This document shows positions 6,810 to 14,835 of a DNA stretch of 36,128 bases, piece after piece; the stretch's first letter is position 1, and each line of letters opens with the position of its first letter. This DNA is from Thermoleophilia bacterium (lineage in GTDB: Bacteria; Actinomycetota; Thermoleophilia; Miltoncostaeales; Miltoncostaeaceae). The stretch is taken from the NCBI GenBank assembly GCA_025455865.1, contig JALOLS010000017.1, positions 1-36,128 of the forward strand, in the 5' to 3' direction. The notes under the pieces were generated by a model. That model was not told the DNA's origin. It searched no databases and saw only the letters and a program-made list of their open reading frames with translations. The position numbers and the translations under genes were made by a program.

Positions 6810-8112
6810 CGACGATGAACGCCGGCGTGGCCGTGGCCCCCGAGGTCACGTTGGCCACCCCGCCGGCCGAGAGCCGGGTCAGGACGCCGCCGAGCTCCCC
6901 GAGGAACAGGTAGGGATCGGTGCTCTCGTGGTAGTCGCGCCGCTCGGCCGGGTCCTCCAGGCCGGGGTAGGCGACCGGGGGCGGCAGGGGCACCGCCTCC
7001 TGGGCGACCCACTCACCCTCCAGGGCCTCATCGAGCGCGCGGTCCCACTCATGAGCGGAGAGCTCCCAGCCCAGGTGGACGCCCCGCCCCCCGTAGTCGT
7101 GGTTCGGCTTGAGCACGAGGTGCTCGCGCCCCGAGCGCAGGTGGGCGAGCAGGTCCACCCGGCCACCGTCGGGAGCGGTGGCCGTCCCCTCACGCACCAG
7201 GCGCGTCCAGGGCACCGAGCGGCGGACGGCCGCGCGTGCCGGGGGCGACAGCCCGAGGTCGCGCGCCGGGTCGGTGAGCAGGGCGAAGATGGCCTTGCGG
7301 TCCAGCAGGGAGTTGCGGATGGGATCCAGCACGGCCACCGCCCCCGCGGCGGCGGCCTGCACGAGCGTGCGGCACTCGTCGGGCCGGGCGACCATGTCGG
7401 CGGTGGTCAGCCGCCGGTAGACCAGGTCGATCCGGCGGCCGCGGTGGGACAGGACCCCGTCGGCCAGGTCCAGGTCACGCGGATCGGCGATGAACGCCTC
7501 GATCCCCTCGGCCTCGAGCCAGGCGGCGAGGATCTCGAACTCGGTCTGCAGGCCCTCGCCGGCCCAGTCCACCACGGCGACCACCGGGTCGCCGATCCCG
7601 CCGGAGCTCGTCCACGCCGCGCGCAGCGAGCGCACCACCTGCCCGCGCAGGTCGAAGCGGCGAAGGCCCATGGTGCGGAGCACCTCGGCGTGCATGGGGG
7701 TGGCGGCGAACGCCTCGGCGCTCTCGTGGATGAGCTCCACCCCGCCGGGGACCGCGCCGTTCAGCTCGAAGAACCGGACCCGCCCGCCCGAGAACGAGGC
7801 GTCCAGGCGCACCGACACATCAGCCCGGCGCAGCCGCGGGGTGATCTCGAGCAGCTCCTGCTCGAACGGCGTGAAGGTGCCGACCTCCTCGAGCAGGGAC
7901 CGGTCCTCCAGCACCATCCGCTCGGCCCGGGCGAGGGCCGACATGACCAGCACGCTCACCGCCCCGAGCTGGGCGATCCCGGACGCGCTCAGGAAGCGGG
8001 GGCGGGCGACCGAGAAGAACGGGCGCCCGCCGTAGGTGAGCCCGCGGGCCGCGAGCTCGTCGCCGAGCGCCCGGGCCGCCTGCGGGGTGATCGCCGCGTC
8101 CCACGCCCGCAC
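6802..8112 (-). CDS. Circularly permuted ATP-grasp ligase-like protein
   Basis: About 436 residues from the GTG at 8112. The C-terminal third contains the ATP-binding block VLKPNHDYGGRGVHLGWE and a glycine/acid-rich end; upstream are FFELNGAVPGGVELIHES and VYRRLTTADMVARPDEC followed by NSLLDRKAIFALLTDP and PWTRLV, an arrangement I recognise from uncharacterised permuted ATP-grasp proteins related to glutathionylspermidine synthase. Such enzymes activate a carboxylate as acyl phosphate and join it to an amine or thiol. The frame is open further upstream, and a CTG at 8142 overlapping the oxidase stop (CTGA) with GAGGTGG before it is an alternative start. Lying between an amino acid oxidase and an exporter, it probably forms an amide of an amino-acid-derived acid. 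Substrates unknown. Confidence 0.8.
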   Translation of the reverse strand: MRAWDAAITPQAARALGDELAARGLTYGGRPFFSVARPRFLSASGIAQLGAVSVLVMSALARAERMVLEDRSLLEEVGTFTPFEQELLEITPRLRRADVSVRLDASFSGGRVRFFELNGAVPGGVELIHESAEAFAATPMHAEVLRTMGLRRFDLRGQVVRSLRAAWTSSGGIGDPVVAVVDWAGEGLQTEFEILAAWLEAEGIEAFIADPRDLDLADGVLSHRGRRIDLVYRRLTTADMVARPDECRTLVQAAAAGAVAVLDPIRNSLLDRKAIFALLTDPARDLGLSPPARAAVRRSVPWTRLVREGTATAPDGGRVDLLAHLRSGREHLVLKPNHDYGGRGVHLGWELSAHEWDRALDEALEGEWVAQEAVPLPPPVAYPGLEDPAERRDYHESTDPYLFLGELGGVLTRLSAGGVANVTSGATATPAFIVDD

Positions 8113-8138
8113 CGCGGCCGCGACGACGGGGTCGGGGT

Positions 8139-9674
8139 TCAGGGGTCCACCTCGGCGCCGGGCGGCGCCCAGGCCGGCGGCGGCTGGGCGAGCTGGTCCT
8201 GCAGCACCCGCTCGGCGGAGGAGAGCGCCCCCAGGATCCAGCCCTGGTGGGCGCTGAAGGCCTCGCCGCAGACCGCCACGTTCACCCCGGGCGCGGGCCG
8301 GCGCACCCGGGGCATGACGTCCACCGAGAGGTGGCCGGTGCGCCAGTAGTGCCAGCCGCCCCCGAACGGCGGCTCGGTCCAGTCCCGGAAGGCCGCCCAC
8401 CCGGGCTCCGGCACGTCGACCCCGTGCAGCTCGGCGAGCTGACGGCGGGCGTCGGCGACCATGCCGGTGGGGGCGGGCAGGGCGGGGTCGGCGGCGGGCC
8501 AGGCCGGGCCGCCCGCGTCGCGCAGTGCCTGCCAGTACCCGGTCGCCCGGTCGTCGGTGTAGGTGGCGGCGAGCAGCGCGCTGCGGTTGCCGGCCTCGCC
8601 GCCGGCCGCCTCGTCCTCGACGCCGAAGTACAGGCACTGGCGCATGGGCAGGTCGGTCACCGACTTCCCGGTCATGATGCCGAGCCGCTCCCACCAGGGC
8701 TCGGGGAAGCCCAGGTAGAGCTTGGCCGCCGGCACCGCGAGCACCGCGTCCAGGTCGGCCGCGAGCGTGCTCCCGGCCAGCGGCCCGGTGGACAGGTCGA
8801 GCGCGGCGAGCGCGGCCCGGGGGAGCGCGAGCACCACGTGACGGGCGACGACCGGGTCCGCCCCGTCCGTCGCCACCCGGAGCAGGCCGTCGGGGCCGTG
8901 GTCCACGGCCAGGGCCCGCACCCCGCGCCGGATCTCGGCCCCGGCCTCGGCGGCGGCCGCGGCGAGGGCGTCCGGCAGGGCCTGCATCCCGTCGGTGAGG
9001 GTGCGCGGGCGCCCGACCGAGTAGTCGGTGTGCAGGACGTTGACCGCGCCCACCTCGGGGTCGCGGCCCACGGTGTAGCCGAGGCCGTCCATGACGTACT
9101 CGAAGCCCTCGGGGGAGAGCACCTGCCGGGCCACCTCGACCATCGCGACGTCGCGCACCGGGCGGCCGCCGAACACCAGGTCGCGCTCACGGGCCCGGCG
9201 GGCGGCCGCGTCGATGGTGGCGATGTCGGGGACCAGCGCGCGCACCACCGTCCCCATGAGCTCCTGGGGGGTGTGGCCCCGCTCGGCCGGGGCGAGGTCG
9301 TAGGGCACCGCGGCGCCGGCGCGCAGGTCGGCCACCGTGAACCGCGAGCCGCGCAGCAGGTGCAGGTCGTGGTCGTCCAGCATCGTGAAGTCGCGGTGGG
9401 CCAGGCCGAGCGCGGCGATGAGCGCCACCACCAGGCGCTGGCTGTCCAGGTAGCGCATCCCGCCGATCTCGGCGCGCAGGTGGGGCGCCCCGGGGGGCCG
9501 GACGGTGTGCAGCCGCCCGCCGGTGCGCCCGTCGGACTCGAGGACCACCACCGACGGGGCCCCGGCGGCGCCCGGCACGGCCGCGCGCCGGGTCCGGAGC
9601 GACCAGGCGAGGTAGAGGCCGGCGACGCCGCCGCCCACCACGGCCACGTCCACGGGGTCGGTCACGGGGTCCAC
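8139..9674 (-). CDS. FAD-dependent L-amino-acid-oxidase-like amine oxidase
   Basis: A 511-residue flavoenzyme. The N-terminus carries the dinucleotide-binding motif DVAVVGGGVAGLYLAW (G14-G19), followed by the FAD-contact VLESDGRTGGRLHTVR and EIGGMRYL, whose Gly-Gly-Met-Arg-Tyr resembles the active-site arginine block of L-amino acid oxidases. The C-terminal FAD motif is GEAFSAHQGWILGALSSAERVL. It should oxidise an amino acid or amine to an imine/keto acid with release of ammonia and peroxide. No signal peptide, so cytoplasmic. The start at GTG 9674 is supported by a TAGTCT box 7 nt upstream, making the mRNA leaderless. First gene of the operon with ATP-grasp, MFS and NTF2-like genes, and divergent from an amino acid permease that could supply the substrate. 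Confidence 0.87.
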   Translation of the reverse strand: MDPVTDPVDVAVVGGGVAGLYLAWSLRTRRAAVPGAAGAPSVVVLESDGRTGGRLHTVRPPGAPHLRAEIGGMRYLDSQRLVVALIAALGLAHRDFTMLDDHDLHLLRGSRFTVADLRAGAAVPYDLAPAERGHTPQELMGTVVRALVPDIATIDAAARRARERDLVFGGRPVRDVAMVEVARQVLSPEGFEYVMDGLGYTVGRDPEVGAVNVLHTDYSVGRPRTLTDGMQALPDALAAAAAEAGAEIRRGVRALAVDHGPDGLLRVATDGADPVVARHVVLALPRAALAALDLSTGPLAGSTLAADLDAVLAVPAAKLYLGFPEPWWERLGIMTGKSVTDLPMRQCLYFGVEDEAAGGEAGNRSALLAATYTDDRATGYWQALRDAGGPAWPAADPALPAPTGMVADARRQLAELHGVDVPEPGWAAFRDWTEPPFGGGWHYWRTGHLSVDVMPRVRRPAPGVNVAVCGEAFSAHQGWILGALSSAERVLQDQLAQPPPAWAPPGAEVDP

Positions 9675-9681
9675 GGCGCGC

Positions 9682-9727
9682 AGACTACCGAGTCGCGGTT
9701 TCGGGTCGGGACGCCCCTCTGTAGGGT
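9682..9727. promoter_or_regulatory. Back-to-back leaderless promoters of the oxidase operon and permease
   Basis: Minus strand: TAGTCT (9687-9682) is followed by 7 nt and the oxidase GTG at 9674. Plus strand: TAGGGT (9722-9727) is followed by 6 nt and the permease ATG at 9734. Both imply transcripts that begin at or beside the start codon. The 59-bp gap has no obvious palindrome, so the control protein, if any, is not visible here. Confidence 0.55.
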
Positions 9728-9733
9728 GCCGCG

Positions 9734-11197
9734 ATGCCGGGGGACCCAGCATTCGAGCGCCGCCTGGGGCACGCGCTCGGCGGGGAGGAGCTCACCCGGA
9801 CGCTCGGCCCCCTGGCGCTCACCGGCATCGGGGTGGCGACCATCGTCGGCACCGGGGTGTTCGTCCTGACCGGCGAGGCGGCCGCCGAGGACGCCGGCCC
9901 GGCCGTGGCGGTCAGCTTCGCCCTCGCCGGCCTCGCCGCCCTGTTCGTGGCCCTCTGCTACGCGGAGCTCGCCTCGACGGTGCCCGCGGCCGGGGGCACC
10001 TACTCGCTCGCCTACGTGGTCTTCGGCCCCGGCATCGGCTGGATCGTCGGCTGGTGCCTGCTGTTCGAGTACCTGCTCGGGGCGGCCCTCATCGCGGTGG
10101 GCTGGGGCGGGTACGCCGAGAGCGCCCTGTCGCGGGCGGGCATCGACCTGCCGGACGCCGTCAGCTCATCCGCGTTCGCCGGCGACGGCGGGGTGGCCGA
10201 CGTGCCGGCCGCGCTGGTGATCGCGGCGATGGCGGGCCTGGTGGCCCTCGGCGCGCGGGAGTCGACCCGGGTGAACCTGGTCATGACCGCGGCCAAGGTG
10301 ATCGCGCTCGCGCTGTTCGCCGCGGTCGGGGCGACGGCGATCACCCGGGCCAACTACGACCCGTTCGTCCCCGCCGCGGAGGGCTTCGGGGAGTTCGGCC
10401 TGAGCGGCATCCTGCGCGCGACCGGCCTGGTGTTCCTGGCCTACATCGGCTTCGACGTGATCGCCACCGGCGCGCGGGAGGCCCGCCGGCCCGGGCGCGA
10501 CGTGCCGGTGGCGGTGCTCAGCGCCCTCGGGATCGCGACCCTGCTCTACGTGGCGGTGGCGCTCGTGCTGGTCGGGCTCGTGGACTACCGCGAGCTCGGG
10601 GTCCCGGACCCCCTCTCCGCCGCGCTCGCCGTCCACCCGTCGCTGGGGTGGCTGGAGACGCTGGTGAACCTCGCCGCCGTCGCCGGCCTCGCCGCGGGCG
10701 TGCTGTCGCTCATGTACGGGATGAGCCGGATCTTCATGCAGATGGCCGACGACGCGATGCTCCCGCCGGCCCTCGGCGCGGTCGACCCCCGCCACCGCGC
10801 CCCGCGCCGCGCGATCGGGATGGCCGCATCCATCTCGATCGTCCTCGCCCTGTTCGCCCCGCTGGATGTCCTGGCCGACCTCATCTCGGCCGGGACGCTG
10901 CTGGCCTTCATGACCGTCTGCGCCGGGGTCGTGGTGCTCCGCCGCCGCCGGCCCGGGCTGGAGCGGCCCTTCCGGGTGCCGCTCGGCCCGGTGGTGCCGG
11001 CGCTCGGGATCGTCGCCAGCCTGGTCGTGTTCGTGACCCTCCCCGGCCAGACGCTGCTGCGCCTGGCCGGGTGGATCCTGATCGGCCTCGTGATCTACCT
11101 GACCTACTCACGCCGGCGGGCCGCCGCGCGCCTCGCCGCCGGCGAGGAGGATGCGGTCGCGGGGGAGGCGACGCCGCGCCCTGGTCGCCGTCCGTAG
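9734..11197 (+). CDS. APC-superfamily amino acid permease
   Basis: A 487-residue transporter with about 12 hydrophobic segments. The first helix shows LTGIGVATIVGTGVFVLTGEAA, the unwound Gly-rich substrate-binding helix characteristic of the cationic amino acid transporter branch of the APC superfamily, and the helix 2-3 region has ALCYAELASTVPAAGGTYSLAY. Basic residues at the C-terminus are cytoplasmic. ATG 9734 is 6 nt after TAGGGT, consistent with a leaderless mRNA. Family members import amino acids by proton symport or exchange. Divergent transcription from the amino acid oxidase operon suggests that it takes up the oxidase's substrate; which amino acid cannot be told. Confidence 0.93.
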   Translation: MPGDPAFERRLGHALGGEELTRTLGPLALTGIGVATIVGTGVFVLTGEAAAEDAGPAVAVSFALAGLAALFVALCYAELASTVPAAGGTYSLAYVVFGPGIGWIVGWCLLFEYLLGAALIAVGWGGYAESALSRAGIDLPDAVSSSAFAGDGGVADVPAALVIAAMAGLVALGARESTRVNLVMTAAKVIALALFAAVGATAITRANYDPFVPAAEGFGEFGLSGILRATGLVFLAYIGFDVIATGAREARRPGRDVPVAVLSALGIATLLYVAVALVLVGLVDYRELGVPDPLSAALAVHPSLGWLETLVNLAAVAGLAAGVLSLMYGMSRIFMQMADDAMLPPALGAVDPRHRAPRRAIGMAASISIVLALFAPLDVLADLISAGTLLAFMTVCAGVVVLRRRRPGLERPFRVPLGPVVPALGIVASLVVFVTLPGQTLLRLAGWILIGLVIYLTYSRRRAAARLAAGEEDAVAGEATPRPGRRP

Positions 11198-11220
11198 CGC
11201 GCCGCGCTTCGGTCGACCCC

Positions 11221-11553
11221 ATGCCCTCCTCGCCGCTCAGCCTGCGCCTGCCCGAGTCCACGATCGGCCGGCTCGGTGACGTCGCCCGCCGCCGCCAGAC
11301 GCCTCCCCGCACGCTTGCCCAGCGGTACGTCGAGGAGGGACTTCGCATGGATGAGCATCCGCTCGTCCGTTTCGCGGACGGCCCGGCCGGGCGACGCGCG
11401 ACCCTCGTCGCCGGGCCGGACGTCTGGGAGGTCGTCGGGATCGTGCGTGACAACGACGGGGACCTCGACGAGGCCGTGGCGTACCTCGAGATCGGGATCG
11501 CGCGCGCGGAGGCGGCGTGGCGGGCGGGTCAGGCGGCGCTTCGCCGCGGGTGA
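11221..11553 (+). CDS. Antitoxin: RHH-like N-terminus plus DUF433-like domain
   Basis: A 110-residue protein in two parts. Residues about 4-45 (LSLRLPESTIGRLGDVARRR...AQRYVEEGLRMDEHP) resemble a ribbon-helix-helix DNA-binding domain. Residues about 46-95 (LVRFADGPAGRRATLVAGPDVWEVVGIVRDNDGDLDEAVAYLEI) match the DUF433 type antitoxin helix-turn-helix. It overlaps the next gene as GTGA, the usual coupling of antitoxin and toxin, and the partner encodes a DUF5615 PIN-like protein. It would bind and inhibit the toxin and repress its own promoter. The gene itself looks intact although its toxin appears broken. It follows the permease stop by 23 bp without a clear promoter. Confidence 0.75.
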   Translation: MPSSPLSLRLPESTIGRLGDVARRRQTPPRTLAQRYVEEGLRMDEHPLVRFADGPAGRRATLVAGPDVWEVVGIVRDNDGDLDEAVAYLEIGIARAEAAWRAGQAALRRG

Positions 11554-11975
11554 GGCTGCTGCTCGACGAGATGCTCGCTCCCGCCATCGCCCGGGGCCTC
11601 CGTGATCGCGGCCATGACGTCCAGGCCGTCCGGGAACGGCCGGATCTGCGGGGCGCGAGCGACCGGCAGGTCTTCGGCATCGCCCAGGTCGAGCGACGAG
11701 CGGTGGTGACGTCGAACGTGCGCGACCTCCGCCCGTTCCAGCACGAGGCGCTCGGGCCCGGTGGGAGCGGTCACCCCGGGGCTCGTGTTCATCCCGGGAC
11801 GGGACCGAGGTGTGGCTCGCCTGACCGGCGCCGGCCCGGGTGGGGTGCCGACGCCGGCCGGTGCCGGAACGCCCTCCGCAGGCGCCGGGATGATACCCGG
11901 CGGCCCGTCCTCGGAGCTCAGGAGCGCGCGGCGAGCGCCCGGCCCAGGTCGTCGGTGCAGGCGAGCTGGACGTAG
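11550..11975 (+). pseudogene. DUF5615 PIN-like toxin, frameshifted
   Basis: From GTG 11550 (overlapping the antitoxin TGA) the frame gives VRLLLDEMLAPAIARGLRDR, then DVQAVRERPDLRGASDRQVF and AVVTSNVRDLRPF, the conserved order of DUF5615 proteins, which have a PIN-like nuclease fold with acidic residues (Asp-Glu near residues 6-7, Asp in NVRD). Normal proteins continue with HPGLVFIPGR-like sequence. Here that stretch is readable only in the frame reached by removing one G from the run at 11778-11781 (CACCCCGGGGCTC). Without the correction the frame continues as Arg/Gly-rich nonsense and runs into the convergent gene at 11918. Either a decayed toxin or a homopolymer sequencing error; beyond about 11830 neither frame looks like the family. 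Confidence 0.65.
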
Positions 11976-12334
11976 ACCGTCCGGGCGGTGTCGCCGCCGT
12001 TGACGACGGAGCCGCCGCCGATCCCGGTCACCGCGCGCACGCCGGCGCCGGCGTCCTCCATCATGAAGCGGCCCGGGGTCCCGAACACCGTGACGCCGTC
12101 GACCCCCACCAGGCTGTAGCCGTGGCCCGAGAGGCCGGTGCCGTCGAGCAGGTACGGGGTCGCGACCGGGCACTGGGCGGTGGGGAGGGGGATCTGACGC
12201 TTGGCGGGGATGGTCACGTCCACCGTGCGGAAGGACGACTCGGCGGCGGCGGCCGGGGCGGCGGCGCCCGCGAGGGCGGCGGGCAGGAGCAGGGCACCGA
12301 CGAGGGTGCGGCGGAGGGCGGCGGTGCGGGTCAT
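11918..12334 (-). CDS. Small secreted protein, member of a three-gene co-regulated family
   Basis: A 138-residue exported protein of unknown function. The signal peptide covers about 1-31 (MTRTAALRRTLVGALLLPAA...). The mature part has CPVATPYLLDGTGLSGHGYS and, near the end, VYVQLACTDDLG. This ordering (Cys-Pro-x-x-x-Pro-Tyr-Leu, then a C-terminal xxxxCT block) is shared with the two secreted proteins encoded at 24196 and 24874, of which it is a distant relative; the two conserved cysteines may form a disulfide. ATG 12334 follows AGAGGA. Upstream lies the same palindrome-42 bp-GGGACGCT promoter architecture as in the two relatives. It is directly downstream of a NarL-type two-component system, which may control it. 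Confidence 0.8.
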   Translation of the reverse strand: MTRTAALRRTLVGALLLPAALAGAAAPAAAAESSFRTVDVTIPAKRQIPLPTAQCPVATPYLLDGTGLSGHGYSLVGVDGVTVFGTPGRFMMEDAGAGVRAVTGIGGGSVVNGGDTARTVYVQLACTDDLGRALAARS

Positions 12335-12370
12335 GGCGGGGTCCTCTCGGGTGGTGTGCGATGCACCCGA

Positions 12371-12437
12371 AGCGTCCCGCGGCACGGCCCCGGCGCCGAT
12401 GGCGGCTCCGCCACACCCGAGGTGGTGCCAGGACCAC
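12371..12437 (-). promoter_or_regulatory. Shared operator-promoter module, copy 1
   Basis: On the plus strand: AGCGTCCC (12371-12378), 42 bp, then GGTGGTG with the palindrome GTGGTGC-CA-GGACCAC (12422-12437, one mismatch between arms). Read in the direction of the gene, the 7-2-7 palindrome is upstream, GGGACGCT comes 42 bp later and the ATG 36 bp after that. The same order and the same 42-bp gap occur at 24750-24816 and 25403-25469. This copy lies between the response-regulator gene and the secreted-protein gene. Confidence 0.75.
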
Positions 12438-12455
12438 ACGGGCCCCGGCGGGCGG

Positions 12456-13118
12456 TCAGCGCCCGGCGCCCTCGTCCCGGCCCAGGTACATGAGCACGGC
12501 CTTCACCCGGCGGTGGTCCTCGGGGGCCGGGGGCAGCCGCAGGGTCCCGAAGATCGCCGCGATGTGGCGGGCCACGGCCTTCTCGGTCACGAACAGGCGG
12601 CCGGCGATGGCCGCGTTGCTCATGCCCTCGGCCATGAGGGAGAGCACCTCGCGCTGGCGGGGGGTGAGGTGGTCCACCGGGTCGTCGCGCCGCCGCCGGC
12701 CGACCATCACCGCGACGACCTCCGGGTCGATGGCCGACCCGCCCGCCGCCACCCGGTCGAGGGCGTCCATGAAGGCGTCCACGTCCATCACCCGCTGCTT
12801 GAGCAGGTAGCCCACCCGCTCCGCCCCCCCGGCCAGGAGCTCCAGGGCGCCCTCCTCGTCGACGTGCTGGGAGAGGACGACGATGGCCGTCTCCGGCCGC
12901 CGGGCGCGGATCTCGAGCGCCCCGCGCAGGCCCTCGTCGGTGTGGGTCGGGGGCATCCGGATGTCGGTGATGACCAGGTCCGGCGCGTGGTCGCGCGCCC
13001 GGCGCACGAGCTCCGGGCCGTCGGACGCCGTGGCCACCACCTCGTGGCCCTCGTCGGTGATCAGCCGAACCAGGCCCTCGCGCAGCAGCGTCTCGTCCTC
13101 GGCGATCAGGACGCGCAC
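12456..13118 (-). CDS. NarL/FixJ-family response regulator
   Basis: A 220-residue two-component regulator. The receiver domain has the acidic pair near residues 7-8 (IAEDE), the phospho-acceptor D52 in VITDIRMP, the conserved Ser at 83 (VVLSQ) and K107 (GYLLKQ). The C-terminal LuxR-type helix-turn-helix spans about 150-207 (LTPRQREVLSLMAEGMSNAAIA...). GTG 13118 lies inside the last codons of the kinase gene (13-nt overlap), so the pair is co-translated. Family members bind 7-2-7 inverted repeats as dimers; a 7-2-7 palindrome lies just beyond its stop codon in front of the secreted-protein gene, a likely target. What signal it answers to is unknown. Confidence 0.94.
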   Translation of the reverse strand: MRVLIAEDETLLREGLVRLITDEGHEVVATASDGPELVRRARDHAPDLVITDIRMPPTHTDEGLRGALEIRARRPETAIVVLSQHVDEEGALELLAGGAERVGYLLKQRVMDVDAFMDALDRVAAGGSAIDPEVVAVMVGRRRRDDPVDHLTPRQREVLSLMAEGMSNAAIAGRLFVTEKAVARHIAAIFGTLRLPPAPEDHRRVKAVLMYLGRDEGAGR

Positions 13119-14776
13119 GGGATCCTCGCCTCCACCGTCGTGCCGGCGCCGGGCGGGGAGTCCACCCGCAGCGTCCCGCCGAGCGCCTCCACCCGGTCGG
13201 CCAGGCCCCGCAGGCCGCTGCCCTGCGCCGGGTCGGCGCCGCCCTCGCCGTCGTCGCTCACCCGCACCACCAGGTCGCCGTCCTCCGCCGACAGACGGAC
13301 GTCCGCCGCGGTCGCGCGAGCGTACTTGACGGTGTTGGCGAGCGACTCGGCCATCACGAAGTAGGCGGTCGCCTCGACCTCCGGGGCGGGCCGGGCGCCC
13401 AGGCCCTCGGCGGCCACCGCGACCGGGATGGGCGTGCGGCCGGCGAGCCACCGGGCCGCCCCCTCGGCCCCGCGCTCCACCAGGGGCGCCGGCATGATCC
13501 CGTGGACCAGGGCCCGCAGCTCGTCGAGGACGTCGGCGAGGCCGCGGGTGAGGTCGCCGGCCGCGACCCGCACCCGCTCCGGATCCTCGGCCCGCCGGGC
13601 GATCCGCTGGGCGTCCAGGCCCAGGGCGACGATGCGCTGCTGGGCGCCGTCGTGCAGGTCGCGGGCGATTCGCCGGCGCTCCTCGTCGCCGGCCACCACG
13701 ATCCGCCGGCGCGACCGGGCGAGCTCGGCGAGCGCGGCGCGCAGCTCGGCGGTCAGGCGCCGCCGGGCGATCGCGAGCCCGGCCACCCGGGCGACCTCGT
13801 CGACCAGGGCCTCGTCGGCGATCAGGCCGGCGTCGTAGACGATCGCTCCCACCACCCGGTCGCGGTCGCGCACCTCGGCCGCCCGCCGGCCCTCGCCCCA
13901 GGGCGGCCCGGCCGGCCGGCCGGCCTCGTCGACCAGCGCCGTGCCGTCGTCCCGGGCGAACAGGACGCGGGCCCCGTCGTCGCCGAGCGCGCCGGCGATG
14001 GCCGTGCGCAGGGCGTCCGGCCCCTCGTCGTCGATGCGGGCCACCAGCTCGCCGAGCTCGCCGGCCCGGGCGAAGCCACCGGACGAGAGGGCGATCAGGA
14101 ACGCGAGCGGAAGGCCCATGAGGACCGGCGTCTGGACCACGCCGACCTCGTCGGCCAGCCCGGTGTCGGCCGCCAGCGCGGCGGCCAGCGTGACGAGCAG
14201 GGCGAGCAGCCCGTAGGCGTCGAGCAGCCGCAGCGTGCGGCGCTCCCGCGCCGGCGCCCGGGCGATCCGCCGGGCCAGCAGCACGATCGCCCCCGCGAGC
14301 GCCCCGAGGCCGACCGCGGCCTGCACGGCGAAGAGCGCGTCGGCCGCCCCCGGCGCGTCGGCCGCCTGGAGCACGCTGTCGCCGGCCAGCAGCCACTGCG
14401 GCACCTGCAGCACGACCGAGGCCGTGTACCCGGCGGCCACCACCGCCCGGGGCGCGCGGCCGTCCACCCGGCCGCTCGGAAACGCCATCAGCAGGTGGAG
14501 GGTCATCGCGAGCGGCAGCGTGTCGAGCACCAGCCCGGCGGCCCGGGGGCCCGGAAGCGCCGCCTCCGAGAGGCCGGAGGCGAGGAACGCCATGCCCGTC
14601 GCCACCATCAGCAGGCCGAAGCGGTTGTGCGGCCGCCGCCAGGCCGCGACCAGGCCGCCGGCGGTGAACACGGCGGCGACCAGCGGCGGGATCACCACCT
14701 CGGCGGGGGTGGCCTCGGGGTTGTCGGCCACCACCGCGGCGGCCAGCAGGATGAGCGCCCCGGCCAGGGCGCCCAC
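13106..14776 (-). CDS. Membrane sensor histidine kinase, NarL-type (HisKA_3)
   Basis: A 556-residue kinase with roughly eight hydrophobic segments in the first 240 residues and no large extracellular loop, so it probably senses something in or at the membrane. A GAF-like linker follows (about 240-330). The catalytic part has the HisKA_3 phospho-acceptor (RDLHDGAQQRIVALG), the N box (ESLANTVKYA), G1 (VSDDGEGG) and G2 (GSGLRGLADRVEALGG). It overlaps the response-regulator gene and is its evident partner. GTG 14776 is the conservative start; a CTG at 14839 overlapping the hydrolase stop, with GGAG before it, would add an Arg-rich cytoplasmic N-terminus that fits the positive-inside rule better. 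Confidence 0.93.
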   Translation of the reverse strand: MGALAGALILLAAAVVADNPEATPAEVVIPPLVAAVFTAGGLVAAWRRPHNRFGLLMVATGMAFLASGLSEAALPGPRAAGLVLDTLPLAMTLHLLMAFPSGRVDGRAPRAVVAAGYTASVVLQVPQWLLAGDSVLQAADAPGAADALFAVQAAVGLGALAGAIVLLARRIARAPARERRTLRLLDAYGLLALLVTLAAALAADTGLADEVGVVQTPVLMGLPLAFLIALSSGGFARAGELGELVARIDDEGPDALRTAIAGALGDDGARVLFARDDGTALVDEAGRPAGPPWGEGRRAAEVRDRDRVVGAIVYDAGLIADEALVDEVARVAGLAIARRRLTAELRAALAELARSRRRIVVAGDEERRRIARDLHDGAQQRIVALGLDAQRIARRAEDPERVRVAAGDLTRGLADVLDELRALVHGIMPAPLVERGAEGAARWLAGRTPIPVAVAAEGLGARPAPEVEATAYFVMAESLANTVKYARATAADVRLSAEDGDLVVRVSDDGEGGADPAQGSGLRGLADRVEALGGTLRVDSPPGAGTTVEARIPCAS

Positions 14777-14835
14777 GGCGGCCAGGGCGGCGCCGGGCGC
14801 ACCCCGTCCCTCGGGGCCGGGGCGGCGGCCGGGGG

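Noticed and set aside
8247-9869. A 540-codon plus-strand frame
   Set aside because: It lies antisense to the amine oxidase gene, which has both FAD motifs; the plus-strand product has shadow composition (Gly/Arg/His/Val) and no motif.
11761-12003. An 80-codon plus-strand frame
   Set aside because: Its first 25 residues are the displaced continuation of the frameshifted toxin, and the rest is opposite the secreted-protein gene; not a separate gene.
13165-13180. AGCGTCCC inside the histidine kinase gene
   Set aside because: It is within coding sequence and has no palindrome 42 bp away, so it is a chance match.
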